A DNA stretch of 64,000 nucleotides from Imbricaverruca yamaguchii (Eukaryota > Arthropoda > Thecostraca > Neoverrucidae): contig JAOTOL010001661.1 in the NCBI GenBank assembly GCA_034440575.1, positions 4,580,001-4,644,000 on the forward strand, read 5' to 3'. The notes under the pieces were generated by a model. It was not told the origin of the DNA and made no database searches. It worked only from the letters and a program-made list of their open reading frames with translations. The position numbers were made by a program, and so were the translations under genes. Of the stretch, positions 1 to 11,828 are shown in pieces. Position 1 is the first letter of the stretch, and every line of letters begins with the position of its first letter.

Positions 1-336
1 ACTGATATTATTAAGGGAAGCTCTCTTACAGAAGGAACCACATACGAACTAAGAGAAACATCAGTCCAGTGCATGGTTATGACGGCAGAATGGCATTGTG
101 GGGCAGAATTGCGTCATGCCGAAGCTAGAATAGCGTCTATGGTAATTTTAGCCTTAGCCAAGATTAGTTAAGTGGATTTAAGTCCAAGACTGCCATCAAT
201 CCTTTCTGGTGTGGATAGCACGATGTTAGCATTTTCCAGCCCAGGCTCTGCGACATTTAGCAATATATTTCCGGACGGCAATATCACAGGGACGTACTTT
301 ACATGGTAACTGCGGGGCCTCGGGCCTTGCACTCAC

Positions 337-700
337 AATGCTGGTCCCTTCAGTCTCAACTCTGGTCTTGTCAATGATCCACAGTCAAGCTGGTCCCTTC
401 AGTTTCAACGCTGGTCCCGCAGTCTCAACGCTGGTCCCTTCAGTCTCAACGCTGGTCCCCTCAGTCTCAACTCTGGTCCTCGCAGTCTCAACACTGGTTC
501 CGCAGTCTCAACGCTGGTCCTCGCAGTCACAACGCTGGTCCCCTCAGTCTCAACTCTGGTCCTCGCAGTCTCAACGCTGGTCCTCGCAGTCACAACGCTG
601 GTCCCCTCAGTCTCAACTCTGGTCCTCGCAGTCTCAACGCTGGTTCCGCAGTCACAACGCTGCTCTCGCAGTCACAACGCTGTTCCCCGCAGTCACAGAA
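337..700. repeat. Minisatellite, 20-21 bp unit
   Basis: About seventeen imperfect copies of a 20-21 bp unit, with a core reading CAGTCTCAACGCTGGTCC, run head to tail. The array stays open in more than one frame on both strands only because the unit is short and lacks stop codons, so the apparent proteins here are not taken as genes. Confidence 0.9.
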
Positions 701-3700
701 CCTTTCGCATCACCGTTTCTGCGGGGGCCGCACTGAGCTGGGCGGTGACGATGGCCCCTGCAGTAACAAATGGACACCTCCCCCTCCCCACACACACACT
801 GGAACATCCCAGACGAGGCCTTGCAGTATGGCGCAGCAACGCAGTAAACCCGCTTGCGTTCAAACAAAGCACAGTCGAACCGCCTGGACGTTGTTTGAGC
901 GGAGTAATACACGTTGACATTTGGTGCTTTGGCGCTCCGGTTAGTGTGCAGTCTAATTAGATGCATACCCTCACGGGTCACGTCCGGCCGTGACCTTCAT
1001 CAGCAGCTATTTGTCTTCGGTTGTGTCTGGAGCGGAAGGGCACGTGATGCCCGCGAGCGTGCCCACGAAGCGTGGCGCCCTGAATACATATTGCATCTGA
1101 ATGTCTGACACTGGCTTCGTGCGTGCGGCGGCAATTACATGGGGCGCCAGGAGCGGATCCAGGGCTTTCATCGGGGGAGGGCACTCGTCTGGAGGGGGCT
1201 TTCGGCTGAACACCCGTTGAGAGGGAGAAGGAGAGGAGACACTCGAACATACTGAAGACACGCCGCTTTTTTTCTCAGGAAGGCGACTGGCTGCCAAAAA
1301 TCCGTTGAGCGGAGGGTGGGAAGCGCTCGAGCATTCCCGGGGGGAGCACCTTCCATTGGGGACGCATACCCCCGGTGTCAATTCCCTGTGTATGTGCCTG
1401 TGAGGTGCACAACCTGGCGTGCGGTAAGACTAGGCGTTTCACAAAAATTTTGTCGAACATTTCCAAGGCTTTGCTGATTTTCTTCATAGCGGAGGGGATT
1501 AGCCCTTCGCGTAGAGGCGCGCGCTGCCCCGTGGGTAGCACGTTGCGGGTTCGATCAGCTGGTCCTCGCCTGTCGAGTGGTTGGCGGGATTTGTCACCCG
1601 GGACGGTCGCTCTCGGCCGCGCCAATCCATCACTGCTCGGCACTCTGAAATGTCGGGACGCGGCCTGCCTTCCCTGGCCACCATTGGACTTCGGTGGCAC
1701 CAGTGCCGGGTCCAGAGGACTATCTTACGAAGGCCAGATTTTAGCTGCAATGTACACGTTGGAAGTTCAGAAGATACCTTCATCCAAATTTTAGAAAGTA
1801 AGCGTACTGCTATGGAAAGTGCATGGTTGACCTCGCCGATCCGGAGGCACTGATCTGCTGCGGAAATAAGCTAGTTTAGCGACGTTGTTGTATTTTGCAC
1901 ATTCCTTACCCCAAGCACGAGCTGGGGCGTTCGGCGAGCGAGAGCACAAAGCGGGCTGTTGGGCTCCCATGCTGCAGGCGCAAGATCGGCCGCCACATTG
2001 CGCCAGGGAAGTCATGGACCGGCCGCGACTGCTCCATCTGGACGGCCCGCATGTACACCTCATTCGCGTGCGTTTTCAGGAGCGATAGGTGCTGAAGACA
2101 TGAGAAAACTGTACTCGCACATTTGGATATGCATTTCAAGTACATTTCAAGTACATTGAAATGTTCAACGCATGCTACGTATTCAGCATGGGAGCCACAT
2201 TTCTGACATGGTGCCTCCAATGCTAGCATGCGCGACCTGAAATGTGTTTCGCGTCAGCCGAAATTAAGCCCGTCTGGCGGAAATGGTGCACGAATTTCCG
2301 ATGTAAATGCGCCACACGGAGTAGCCGGGTCGCAACAACTGCTACGCGTCACGGTCTGTTCCTTTGTCAGCAGCTCTGACGCGTTTATGCTGTACAGTGT
2401 ACATGTGTACAGTGTACACATTCACTCGGCGTGACATCCCGGATCTGGCAGCCTCGGGGCACGCAGGCCACGTGTGATGTGACGAATGGCCACGTGACCG
2501 GCGGCTGAGTCGACTCGGCTGCCTGCGCTGGCACGGCAGGTGCAGTCAAATAATCAATTCTTTGAACGGAGATTGTGAATGTTTCGAAGGATTGGATTGA
2601 AGTTGATACCACGAAATTAAGGGAACTAGCTCGGTAAATGCACGATAGATCTGGAAGTCATGTTGGAAACAGTTGGTAGTGTTCCGGAGGCGCGAATGGC
2701 GGACCGGGCGGAGCCGGGTCAGATCATGTCGTTCAGATATACTTCCGTCGCATCCATGCACACGGGAGTAGGCTCGTTCGGGCTTCAGCGCTCGTAACTA
2801 TCCCATAAAGCTTTATGTAGGATCTTGATTATGTACAAAGGTGCCGTAAACGAGTGATTGGGTCCCTCCTACCTGTGCTCGGCGTGAAAATAAGCATGAT
2901 TTTAAACGCAACATCCGCTATTGGCTAAGACCCGAGCTCAAAATTGGCATCTCTACAGTCGAACCAACTTCCATGACATTTCAGCAGCACAGGGCTAAAG
3001 GCACGCATGCAGACACCTTGCAAAAAGTCAATAACTGCTACTTGTAAGCACGCCGGCTACATGCTGGCCGCACTCTGTGCCAGTTGACGAGACTCGCCTG
3101 GTCACTCAGCACTCACCGGAGTGCCAAGTGGTCCACCCTGGTGGCCGGAGATTATCGTCTGCAGACGTATTGCGCATGGGTTGACCAGTGGATCCACCAA
3201 TCACCAATCGCTACACATAAGTGCAGAGCTTTCTATCCCTTCCGTGCCTGAAGCTCCCTTTCCGAAAGTTTCCATTCGGTTAATAATTATCCTTACGGGA
3301 GAGCATTTGATCAAAAATAGTCGGCAGGTGGATGCGCCCAGTCACTTTGGTGATGCCACATCTATGCTGGTGTGAGGTTCGAGACGGGTACCACCTTTTT
3401 GCCATCCAAATGAGACGCTGCGAGACGATTGGTCGACTCGCAACGCCAGTACAGATGCTGCTCTCATCTCTGACCAGAGGCATGGGTTCGTCCAGCGTCG
3501 GGGTTAGCGCCTGACAGCGCTAAGCCTGGTAAATATTGCGATGATTCGTCCCCCTCGTTCCCAGTGGTGGCGGAGGCCTCAGCCAGGCTGAGGTGCACAA
3601 CACGTCGAGAATGTCACCTACAAGCATCGAAACGCATAAATCTGTTTCATTTCGATATCGCAATCGAACCCTATCAATTGCCACGGTGTATCTGTGACAG

Positions 3701-4980
3701 CCTGCTGCGTCATGGTTCAGCCTAATGGAGCTGGTTGCGTTCAGCCGATATTGTGCACCGGGATCTGTCCCAAAAGAGTTAGCGCTGCCGAATGTCCTGT
3801 TCCGAAATTGCAGTGTTAACTTCCCGGAATATAAGCGAATAGCTTGTGAAATACTCCAAAATTAACTGTACACGATTTCTTGTCTCGCTAAGATGCCTTT
3901 CCTGAAGACATATATCTCCTTTAAGTGGTTAATACTTTTCCTTCTTCGAATAATGATTATCTGTCACACCAACGGCACAGTTTCAGCCAATATCTGTCAC
4001 CTACACTGGCAGGCGAGTTGGCAGGTTTGTGCACCTCCGCGGCCAGGGCGACACGTCAGGACCCGATCGTCACCAAGTGGATGGTCGAGCCGAGTCTCGA
4101 CGACAGCAGGTCCGACGTTGTGTAGTTCCCTTAGGGAGTATAATGCGAAACACCTGCCAGAGCATGTAGTTTTCTTTTTAAAGATGTATTCTATGTGTGA
4201 TCCGGGGGTGAAGACAGCACTCCGGATATAACCTTGGAGTATTCAGCGTATGGGGAAGTGAGGAAAGACGAACATCCCGATAAGAATTACGCTCAGACGC
4301 TGCGTCTTCTTTTAAGGCTCATTGGGCAGAGCGCTCACTTTCCGAACTCATCCCATCAAACATAATTTAACTTCATTTCCCAGAGCAATGAGCTCCATTT
4401 TTGGAAGCATGCCAATGATCGTCTTACCTCGCTGGGTCGGGGATAACATTTCTTCTGGGAGAAACTGGGATGCAAATCCTAGCAAAAATACGCGTCTTGC
4501 GCTAGTACGAGCCATTTCTGTTATAATTTCGTGTGCATATATTCATATGATTGATTGTTTCGCCACTGCTGGATCGCCACACCAATGTAGGCCATGGCGA
4601 CGATTAATATGAAATCACTACACCGCTTAGCCCTAGCAGGTAAATGTTCATTTTGTATGAGAAGCATGCTCGTCTATTTGAAAATGGTTCACGATGAGCA
4701 GGTTTTCGAAGACAAGAACTTGCTGTACAGCACTTACCAGCCCTACCGCTGACTTCAAGATCATTAGCCATGCCGCGATTAAAAATAATTTACCAAGTGC
4801 GCGGGTGAGGTGTTCTCCATACTTTTACTATGCTGGAAAAATGTTTTGCCTTTTCATTTGGGCACACTTCAAGCGACACGTGTGGGAACACTACAGGTAA
4901 AACGAGACAAATAAGAATGAAGCTAATATGAGTTCATACGACCACTAAGTCGTAACAGGGAAACAGGAGGGCCGATCTTA
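701..4980. other. No recognisable gene or element
   Basis: I see no domain, splice-consistent exon or clear repeat in this stretch. Small local curiosities are a direct repeat of ATTTCAAGTAC near 2,130-2,160 and a duplicated GTGTACAGTGTAC motif near 2,393-2,420. The open frames are short, overlap each other on both strands and resemble no family I know. Confidence 0.5.
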
Positions 4981-5031
4981 GTTATTTGGGTTTGAGGGCG
5001 TATCTACAACAATGGCCACATTGCGCCCGTA
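4981..5031 (-). repeat. SINE-tail micro-copy (no clear target-site duplication)
   Basis: This is a diverged copy of the roughly 55-bp tail motif that recurs through the window. On this strand it reads GTTATTTGGGTTTGAGGGCG followed by a CATTGCGCCC end. Unlike most other copies, no convincing flanking duplication is visible. Confidence 0.5.
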
Positions 5032-5141
5032 GCTAAGATATTCATCAAAATAAGGCTAGAGAAAATGTCCAGCATTTCATTGTGGGACTGGCCACCGCCT
5101 AAATGGTGCCATTGTGCGAAATATTGTACATGTAATGCACA

Positions 5142-6158
5142 TCAGTGTGGAGGATATATTACCGAGAACGATGCAACAGAAATGAAATCGATCAGTTGTC
5201 CTGGTTGGAGATTGCTAGACTTGTCAAATCTAAAGTGCCGTCTACGCTCGTCAGCACAAGAAGGGCACGAGATAAAAACATGGCGAGCTGCCAGTGGTGC
5301 ACATCTTGTGCGCCGAGGTTTGTCGCCACCGCGCAACAGACAGCCGTGAGTGGCATAATTACACCCAATGCGGAGGCGGCACAGTGCAACCTCTTCCCGT
5401 CTATGTTTACGACAGGACGAGCTCGATAGTTTCAGATGTCGTTTAATGGATCTCAGTTTGTTCATTTATGTCGCGTCCCACAGTGTCTGCTACTTGTCTT
5501 GTAGGCAGATGGAGAACATCTCGGCAATGGTCCGTGGCAGGGAGTGGCGGTGACCGAGTGCGTGGCGCACTCGCTGCGCGCCCCGCCGCAGCATCCGCCA
5601 ACTCGTTACCAGAAATACCGACATGGCCAGGAAGCCAACATAGGATCACCCGGCGTCTCATGTTGTGCATATTATTCAGACTGCTTACAATATCACACAA
5701 AAGAGGGTTAGACGGATAAAATGTGCTCAGTGCAAAAAGGCTGAATAATGAGTCGGTGAAGATAGCATAACGGTTTCCTTCCGACTCTTCAATATAGCAT
5801 AGGGCTTTCAAAATGGGGATACGTTCGATGAGTACACAGATGCGTAAGTCGAGAGGGAAAAGGATCGGATGACCGAGCCACAAACGAAAACCACTGCCCG
5901 CACCGTCCGCCGTTCGAGATCCGTCGGTACGTGTTGTCGCCCAGCCATGAAATGATTCCATGTGTTCCGGAGCCAGTGAGCGACGGTCTTCTGGTGAGAC
6001 GTCTGTTTTTCTCGTTCTCGCAGCGAATGCATGGACTTCTGATGCGATAAGCTCCCATGGAGGAGCTTGCATTTCCTCTTTCTCCGAATTCCTCGGAGGC
6101 TGAGCTGACTTTCCTGGAAAAGCTTACGAATGCGCACATCAAAAGGCGCCACACTCAA
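5142..6158 (-). pseudogene. LINE-A ORF2, RNase H and C-terminal region (broken)
   Basis: This is the 3' part of ORF2 of an I-like non-LTR retrotransposon on the minus strand. The frame from 6,072 to 5,443 carries an RNase H-like domain: TDGS near residue 49, FTDSLFSLFAL near 105 and WLPGHVGISGNELAD near 144-158, which hold the acidic and His residues of that fold. The frame from 5,465 to 5,142 continues with HRREEVALCRLRIG and a later HVFISCPSC stretch, the Cys/His tail typical of ORF2 proteins in RNase H-bearing clades such as I. The frame from 6,158 to 5,808 resembles the segment between RT and RNase H. At least two frameshifts separate these pieces, so the copy is dead. RNase H in such elements degrades the RNA template during target-primed reverse transcription. 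Confidence 0.85.
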
Positions 6159-6412
6159 AGTTCGCTCCGTTGAAAAGAGGGTTGGTAGTCGTCGCGAGAA
6201 AAAAAAACATGCGAGTAAGCAGGGTGGCCAGGGAACTGACGAAGTTTACAAGCGTAGCGCATTCCCAGTCTTTCTCTACTCAGGCAGAGGTGTGGCTTCG
6301 GAGACACTCTGGAGCTTCGACACGGCAGATGTCATTTCGGTCATTGTGAGTGGTTGGTTATAACATAGGCTGTCAGTGGTGGTAGTCAACCGGAGCTCTT
6401 TCGCAGCGGGTC

Positions 6413-6958
6413 CTATGGCGAAAAGAATTGTGGGTCCCAGTTGCTACTTCGGCTATGTTCTGAGAGGGCGTGGACAATTGCGTTCGCTACATGGATGGCG
6501 TTGGTCACGTCTCTGTTGCCCATTCGCAGTGCGGGTAGTGGAACGGATGACTGCTGGCTTACCGCCCGTGTAATTCTAGACCACACTTGCCCAATCGGGA
6601 AATGTGTATTTATTTGGTTGAGATATTCTCGCCACGATAGCTGCTTCGCCGTCCGAACGGTGCGTCGTGCAAGAGCTCTGGCCATACGGAAGTTAATCAT
6701 GTTTTTCGCAGCACTGTTTTTGCTAAATTTTATGTAGCTCGTCTCCTCCCAAGTATGGCGTCTCTGTATTCGTCTGTCTACCATGGGACGGGAGTGCGCC
6801 AGGTGGCACCAGAGGTTCAAGGTGTGCATGCTGATGCAGAGTGAAGGAGCAGTGCGGTGAAATCTTCCACACATTGTGGTCGTTCCTGGCCATCGGCTGA
6901 CCACACTGCTTGAAGCTGCGCTCTGTAGTTCGCCCAACTTAGTTTGTGAATGTTCCAT
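6413..6958 (-). pseudogene. LINE-A ORF2, linker between endonuclease and RT
   Basis: This open frame follows the endonuclease piece after a frameshift near 6,820-6,950. It contains a Trp/Arg-rich segment (RRHTWEETSYIKFSKNSAAKN, shortened here) and a WREYLNQIN motif, as expected of the region just before the RT domain in I- and Jockey-type ORF2 proteins. It stops at 6,413. Only about 250 bases lie between it and the RNase H part, too few to hold an RT domain, and none of the RT motifs is present. I infer an internal deletion that removed the RT. Confidence 0.7.
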
Positions 6959-7341
6959 CGTGGCGGCCTCAGTCCAAGGACTGGACCATCACGGTATTCG
7001 AGCCAAACTGGGAAGTGGTCACTTTCCAGAGGGTCAATGTCCACCGACCCATCAAAATATTGTACCAATTGGGGACTCGAAATACTCAAGTCCAGCGCAG
7101 AGGTTCGTCCAGATGACAAACTAAAGTTAGTGTTGGTACCTGCATTTAAGATGCACAGGGTCTCCTCGTGTAAGAATTGTTCCATATAACGGCGACGTCC
7201 GTTGACATTTGAAGAACCCCAATCGGTATGGTGTGCGTCCAAATCGTTCACAAATGAGAGTGGCTCAGGAAACTGAGTACATAGATGCTTTATCTCAGTA
7301 GATGGGAACGCAGTCCCTGGATGTAGGTAGACGCTGCACAA
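6817..7341 (-). pseudogene. LINE-A ORF2, apurinic-like endonuclease, C-terminal part
   Basis: The minus-strand frame holds the second half of an exonuclease-endonuclease-phosphatase domain of a non-LTR retrotransposon. It includes DLDAHHTDWGS near residues 33-43 (family form GDFNAHHxxWGS), a TSALDLSI segment and SDHFPV near 107-112, which contains the catalytic Asp-His pair. This enzyme nicks the target DNA to prime reverse transcription. The N-terminal half of the domain is missing between here and the gag-like frame, and the frame shifts into the linker at its 3' end. Confidence 0.85.
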
Positions 7342-7463
7342 CGAAGTCAGTCGTCGACCGAAGTTAGCTATAACTTCGGGTTAGTTAAGGATCAGCTATA
7401 CCTTTGTGTCATATGATATTATCGGATGAACATCCTCAAGCGCCTCACGAAATGTGATCTTTT

Positions 7464-8024
7464 TTATATTTCCATCGCAACTATCTCCTCTTTCAGGAAA
7501 ATGGGGCAAGAGTGGTCATAGGCAGTGTGGGGTTTTTGGTCTGGACCGCAGTTAGAACAGTGTGGGTTCTGCGCTTCACACTTTTCTCGTACATGCTCTT
7601 CGGATCCACATCTACCACATGTCTCGCGATTTTTGCAATGCTGCGATGTATGTCCAAAAAAGCACCTCATGGGATTTGGGACAAACACACACCGACCGTA
7701 CCCGACGAAGATGAACCCAGGAAGATCAGTGGTGCGAAAAGTTAAGATAATGTTGTTCATCGGCTGCATTTCTTGGCCTTTTTTAATTGAAATTCTTCGG
7801 GCTTCTACTACTCCCCAATATGGGAGACCATCTACAATGTCGACGTCCGAAACATCTCGCAAGTCGTACCAGTTGATAACACCTTTCGAGTAATGTTTGG
7901 TGTTGTGGGGTAGAATTTCAGTGTCTACAGTGACTATTCGCTTGCTTGTTTTGTGTCGTACTGTGTGTGCTATTCCGGTTGCATCCATCGCTCTTTGCGT
8001 CGTCGGTGGCTTAGCTTTTCGCAC
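7464..8024 (-). pseudogene. LINE-A ORF1, gag-like zinc-knuckle protein (partial)
   Basis: The 186-residue minus-strand frame is the C-terminal part of a gag-like ORF1. It ends with CCHC-type knuckles: a damaged first one (CFFGHTSQHC, with a few residues missing), then CGRCGSEEHVREKC, then CSNCGPDQKPHTAYDHSC. In I-like elements this protein binds the element RNA. The frame opens at a GTG with no credible start, so the 5' end is probably lost. It is followed on the same strand by endonuclease, linker and RNase H pieces of the same element. Confidence 0.85.
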
Positions 8025-8174
8025 CTCGGTACAGATCCAAGCTTGTCACAAGCTTTTTTCTCTGGAATGGAGTAAGCAGTGAGAGCTTTTTTTCTTTCAT
8101 CTAACGATTGTATCATTAAGATGCGAGGTATAGGCGATCAGTCTCGAGGCTGGGCACTGCATAAGTCTGGCTCG

Positions 8175-8350
8175 GTTGGTAGGTTGGTTGGTTGGTTATT
8201 TGCTTTATGACACATCGGCTGTTGAGCCACGTAGCGTCGCCAATCACTCACGCCGATTGGTCGCGGGCGAAGAGTAGCGACAAGCGAGACTCGAACGCAC
8301 AATCTTTCGATTGTGAACCAAGCAACTTACCCTAGACTACTCGTCCTCAT
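8175..8350 (-). mobile_element. tRNA-derived SINE, head type 2, with 14-bp target-site duplication
   Basis: Read on the minus strand from 8,350, the element starts with a tRNA-like head: an A-box-like AGTAGTCTAGGGTAAG and a B-box GTTCGAGTC. It then has the core CGCGACCAATCGGCGTGAG and ends in a tail AAATAACCAACCAACC. It is flanked by ATAAGTCTGGCTCG (8,161-8,174) and ATACGTCTGGCTCG (8,351-8,364), a duplication with one mismatch. The head resembles tRNA-Glu or tRNA-Val genes but is not a functional tRNA. Confidence 0.9.
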
Positions 8351-8364
8351 ATACGTCTGGCTCG

Positions 8365-9290
8365 TCTTCCCCTACTAAATGTGACTGTTTTTGTGTATGA
8401 TGTTGCCATGTAAGTGTGAAGGGTTTCGGCTCCTCGGGCGCCCCACCACAGAGGGACCATATACTGAGGGGACACCAGAGTCCCGCGGACGGGAGGACGC
8501 CAGGCGCCCGAGGAGCTATACGGGGCAGGCCCATCCAGGAGAGAGACTCACCACCCCGACTGGGATCCAGCACCGCGCACCCCTTGACCCCAGCCGGCCG
8601 GGCCGGCAGATACCGGGAAGAATCCCAGGTTTCAGGACCGATTTATTTATTGATTATTAAGGTTTTAGGAGCCCCAGACCCGAGGCGTCAACCCACTTGA
8701 CCCGTATGGGCCCTACGGGCCCGCCCACCCCTCCGGGATATCGGGACCAAAGAGGCGTGCTGGTCCCCCGTCGCAACTAGCACCGTGTGACGGGGGATCT
8801 CAGCCTCCAGGACTCCGCCAACAACGGGGACAGGCCGAGGGGGCGCGACTATCCCGGTAAAACTGAGCCGGTGAGGGCAGGACCGAGGAAATTGTCCTAC
8901 CTACTCATAGTAGGGATAGTTGGTGTCACAAGACCAGGTGAAGGACATGGATGCTGAGATGGGACATGCATTGGAATTGGGAGCGTATGGAAGGAAGGAC
9001 GGGTGAGGCATTCTTAGTCTGCGCCCTCACCGATAAGATGGGAGCCGGATCAATGGGGCACGTAATCCCCTCCAACCACCACCACCACCACGGAAAGGTG
9101 GTGCCTCGTCGGGAGTGGGGACTGATTTTGACGAGACTAGTGTACCAGGCCAGTAGTTGAAAACGTCCAAGTACTAACCTTTGCACCTACTGGCCTGAGA
9201 AATAAACTCATTAGCTTGATTGTTCACTTGAGACCTCCCTACAGAAGCACACCCGCATGAAAAAGCAAAACCTTTCTGACAAAATATAAT
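8365..9290. other. GC-rich unassigned block beside LINE-A
   Basis: This is compositionally GC-rich sequence with short inverted motifs, such as GGGCCCTACGGGCCC near 8,709 and a GTGGTGGTGGTGG-type run near 9,078-9,100. No frame shows a recognisable domain. It lies upstream of LINE-A on its strand, so it could be an untranslated part of that or a related element, but I cannot show this. Confidence 0.35.
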
Positions 9291-9297
9291 CCAAGTA

Positions 9298-9349
9298 TAT
9301 GGGCGCTGTGACCAACGCAGTCGATGCGCCCGTAAGCCCAAATAACCAA
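9298..9349 (+). repeat. SINE-tail micro-copy, 52 bp
   Basis: This copy of the shared tail includes GCAGTCGATGCGCCC and AAGCCCAAATAACCAA. It is bounded by CCAAGTA at 9,291-9,297 and again at 9,350-9,356. The 7-bp duplication is short, but it sits exactly at the edges of the repeat. Confidence 0.7.
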
Positions 9350-9662
9350 CCAAGTACGGGACACACCTTCCCACCCATATGCTACTGGAAACGTATTCCT
9401 CACCGCAACACGTCAGATGACCTCGTAGTGGCAGGACGGGTCATCGATGTACGACAAGTTCCAGTCTTCGCTAACCCGGCCGTCTTGAACCATTTTCTTC
9501 TAGACTCGGCCGTGCACACCGTGTGCAATCCAATGAGAACCCGCTGTGAATGTATCCATCTGTTATGCGCGGAAAATTGGCTACGTACCGGCGGTGCCTT
9601 GGCAAAACTATTGAGGGTAGGGGAGGTGAGGAAACAAACACCAGTCTGCTTGCCGTACACAA

Positions 9663-9668
9663 TTTATT
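9663..9668 (-). terminator. Candidate polyadenylation signal AATAAA
   Basis: The plus-strand TTTATT here reads AATAAA on the minus strand, about 1.6 kb beyond the zinc-finger stop codon. It is the first canonical hexamer I noticed downstream of that gene. A use site cannot be confirmed from sequence alone. Confidence 0.25.
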
Positions 9669-9689
9669 GAAACTTCGTCGCTAAGCAAG

Positions 9690-11273
9690 TACACACAGCG
9701 GTGACCGGTGGCGCCCCCTCCCCCGCCCCCTTGCTGTCCCGAGCACCAATTCGGCGCCGGAGCGTTTCGGGACGTTCGACCCAAGTCCACTTCCAGACGC
9801 ACATACACAATATCATCATGGCATGTAAAGCTCACAAAAACGCAGGGGACTAAACGTTCTTCTAAGGTCTGAATAAAAGGACGCCACGTAAGCAGACACC
9901 ATTCGCACCCTGTGGGCACACGCGACCCGACCCGATCCGGGGTGACCCGGCGGCTGTTTGTTCGGCAGCCCGCAGACACCAGGAGTCCGTGGACGCTGCC
10001 AAGTGCGTCCGGCCACGCCCACTGGAGCGCCCGTCACGGCCGGCGCTGTGTCGACGAGCCGGCTGACGCCCACACCGCTGCCGCGCGCGCGCCCGCCCTC
10101 TCCACGGTGGCCCATCACGAGCGAGCACCGCCCCAGCTCGGCTCACTGTCGTTCGCTGCGTCCGCGTCGACACGCCAAACGCAGGCGACGAAGGCGGCTC
10201 CGCGCCCAGGGTGACGCCGGCCGGGCCCAACCACACGCGCGCGTGCACATCACAGGCCGGAAAATACTTTGTGCACACACCACTCGCGCGTCACACACGC
10301 TACGCTCTTATCGCTAAGCTGATTACATGATGGCGAGCCGCGCGGCACGACCGCCGACGGCCGAGCGTCTCGGCCGAATGACTCGATCCAGAACACAGCT
10401 ATAAAGTTGGTGACTAGGCCACGGCGGCTCGGCGGCCGCCGCAGGCGCTGGCTACACTGGCTGTGCAGGCACGCACGCACGCAGGCACACGCGCCGGCCG
10501 GCCGGCGACGCGCGTCCGCCCGGCCTCAGGGTGGAGGCGACACACCAGTCGGGCGGCGCCGTCGCCAGACTCCGGCGCGGTCGTGACAAGGTGACGCCGG
10601 CGCCGACGCGGCTAAACCGGCTGGACACTGTAAAATGCGCTAAACTACCACCGCCCAGCGAGTCGGTCGACACGTGCAGACTCGCCGGCACCGCCAGACG
10701 CCACGGCAACGAGCGCACGCGAAATTCCTCGCATCGCCTAGCGCGCCGTCGGCGGCGGCGGCGAAAGCTCAAATAAGACTACGCCGGAGCCGGTACGCCG
10801 GCCGCGCGACCGCCCGCCCGGACGGACTTGAAGGCGCCAGGGTCCTGCGGCGCACAGTTCAGCCGGCGGCGGTGGCGGCGGCGGCGGCTCTCTTCGCCAG
10901 TCCGGCCGCGAGACCGCGGCGCCAGACTACGGCGGCCGAACTAAGGCGGCCGGACTGCGTAGGCGCGACTAGGCCGCGACGCGCGCGGCTCCGCACCTCG
11001 CCGCCGGGACTAGGACCTACTCGGCCGCGCCATGGCCGGGCCGCGTCGACAGCGGGCACCGCCGCGGCCGCCCTCACGTGTCTCGTGCACCACGTCACGT
11101 CACACTACGTCACGCCGTGTGCGGCGCACGACTCCACCGTACCGCGGCGGCAAGTCTACTATGTACAGGGGCGCATCGGCCCGCAGGTCGCTGCTCCGCC
11201 GCGCCGGCGCCCTCCACCGCTGCCGGCGCGGCTCCACCACCATCACCACCACCACAACCACCGCCACCACCGC
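9690..11273 (-). other. GC- and CpG-rich flank, possible 3' UTR of the zinc-finger gene
   Basis: This is a very CpG-rich stretch directly after the zinc-finger stop codon, with purine/pyrimidine-alternating runs near 10,460-10,520 and CGGCGG triplet runs near 10,740-10,770 and 10,865-10,890. Long open frames on both strands come from the high GC content. It may be 3' UTR, or a CpG island belonging to another promoter; no exon is supported. Confidence 0.4.
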
Positions 11274-11828
11274 CTACTTCAGTAGCAGCTGGATGGGCCG
11301 GCCATCACACTCTGAGGCGGTCGCCATGTGCGCCGGCGACTGCGCCTGCGTCGACATGTCGAGCGGATGCGACGCCGGCAGCGGCGGCGGCGGGCTAAGC
11401 GGGTGGTGCGGCGAGCAGAGCTGCGCGTGGCCGAGCGGGTGGTGCGCCGACAGCTGCGCCGAGCTGATGACCGGCGAGCCGAGCGGGTGGCTGGTGGTCA
11501 GCTGGACCGTGGTCAGCTGGCTGTGCGTGGCCGCGCTCAGCTGCGTGTGCGCCGCGCCGCCGACGCCCGCCACGGTGGCCAGCATGTGCTGCGGCAGCAG
11601 GCCGTGTTGCGGCATCTGGTGCTGGAAGCCCAGCAGGCTGGGCTGGGCCAGCGGCGTGGCCGGCTCCTCGGGCTCCCGCTTGACGCCGCCGCCGTTGCCC
11701 GACTCGTCGGCGCGGCCGGCGCAGTTGGGCGCCTGCTGGTGCTTCTTCAGGTGCTCCTTGCGGTTGAACGTGCGGTGGCAGTTGGCGCAGGCGAACGGAC
11801 GAGTGCCCGAGTGGGTGGACTCGTGACG
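11274..11828 (-). CDS. Zinc-finger gene, last exon (rest of finger 6, finger 7, C-terminal tail, stop)
   Basis: The acceptor is TTGTTGCAG. The exon opens with RHESTH, completing finger 6, then SGTRPFAC and finger 7 (C493, C496, H509, C515), whose last ligand is Cys after a five-residue gap. A 148-residue tail follows, with VKREPEE (sumoylation-type), then His/Gln/Leu/Pro-rich sequence and a stop at 11,274-11,276. The tail has no fold that I recognise. Confidence 0.93.
   Translation of the reverse strand, partial: RHESTHSGTRPFACANCHRTFNRKEHLKKHQQAPNCAGRADESGNGGGVKREPEEPATPLAQPSLLGFQHQMPQHGLLPQHMLATVAGVGGAAHTQLSAATHSQLTTVQLTTSHPLGSPVISSAQLSAHHPLGHAQLCSPHHPLSPPPPLPASHPLDMSTQAQSPAHMATASECDGRPIQLLLK

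Noticed and set aside
337..700. CRISPR-like array
   Set aside because: The units are contiguous, with no spacers, in an animal genome; it is a minisatellite.
2391..2420. Regulatory palindrome of GTGTACAGTGTAC repeats
   Set aside because: It is a short tandem duplication with no gene nearby; function unsupported.
7512..8082. Plus-strand frames over LINE-A gag
   Set aside because: The opposite strand has clear CCHC knuckles; these are shadows.
10674..11826. Plus-strand frames over the last exon and GC-rich flank
   Set aside because: They are antisense to a well-supported exon and composed of Arg/Ala/Pro from CG-rich sequence.
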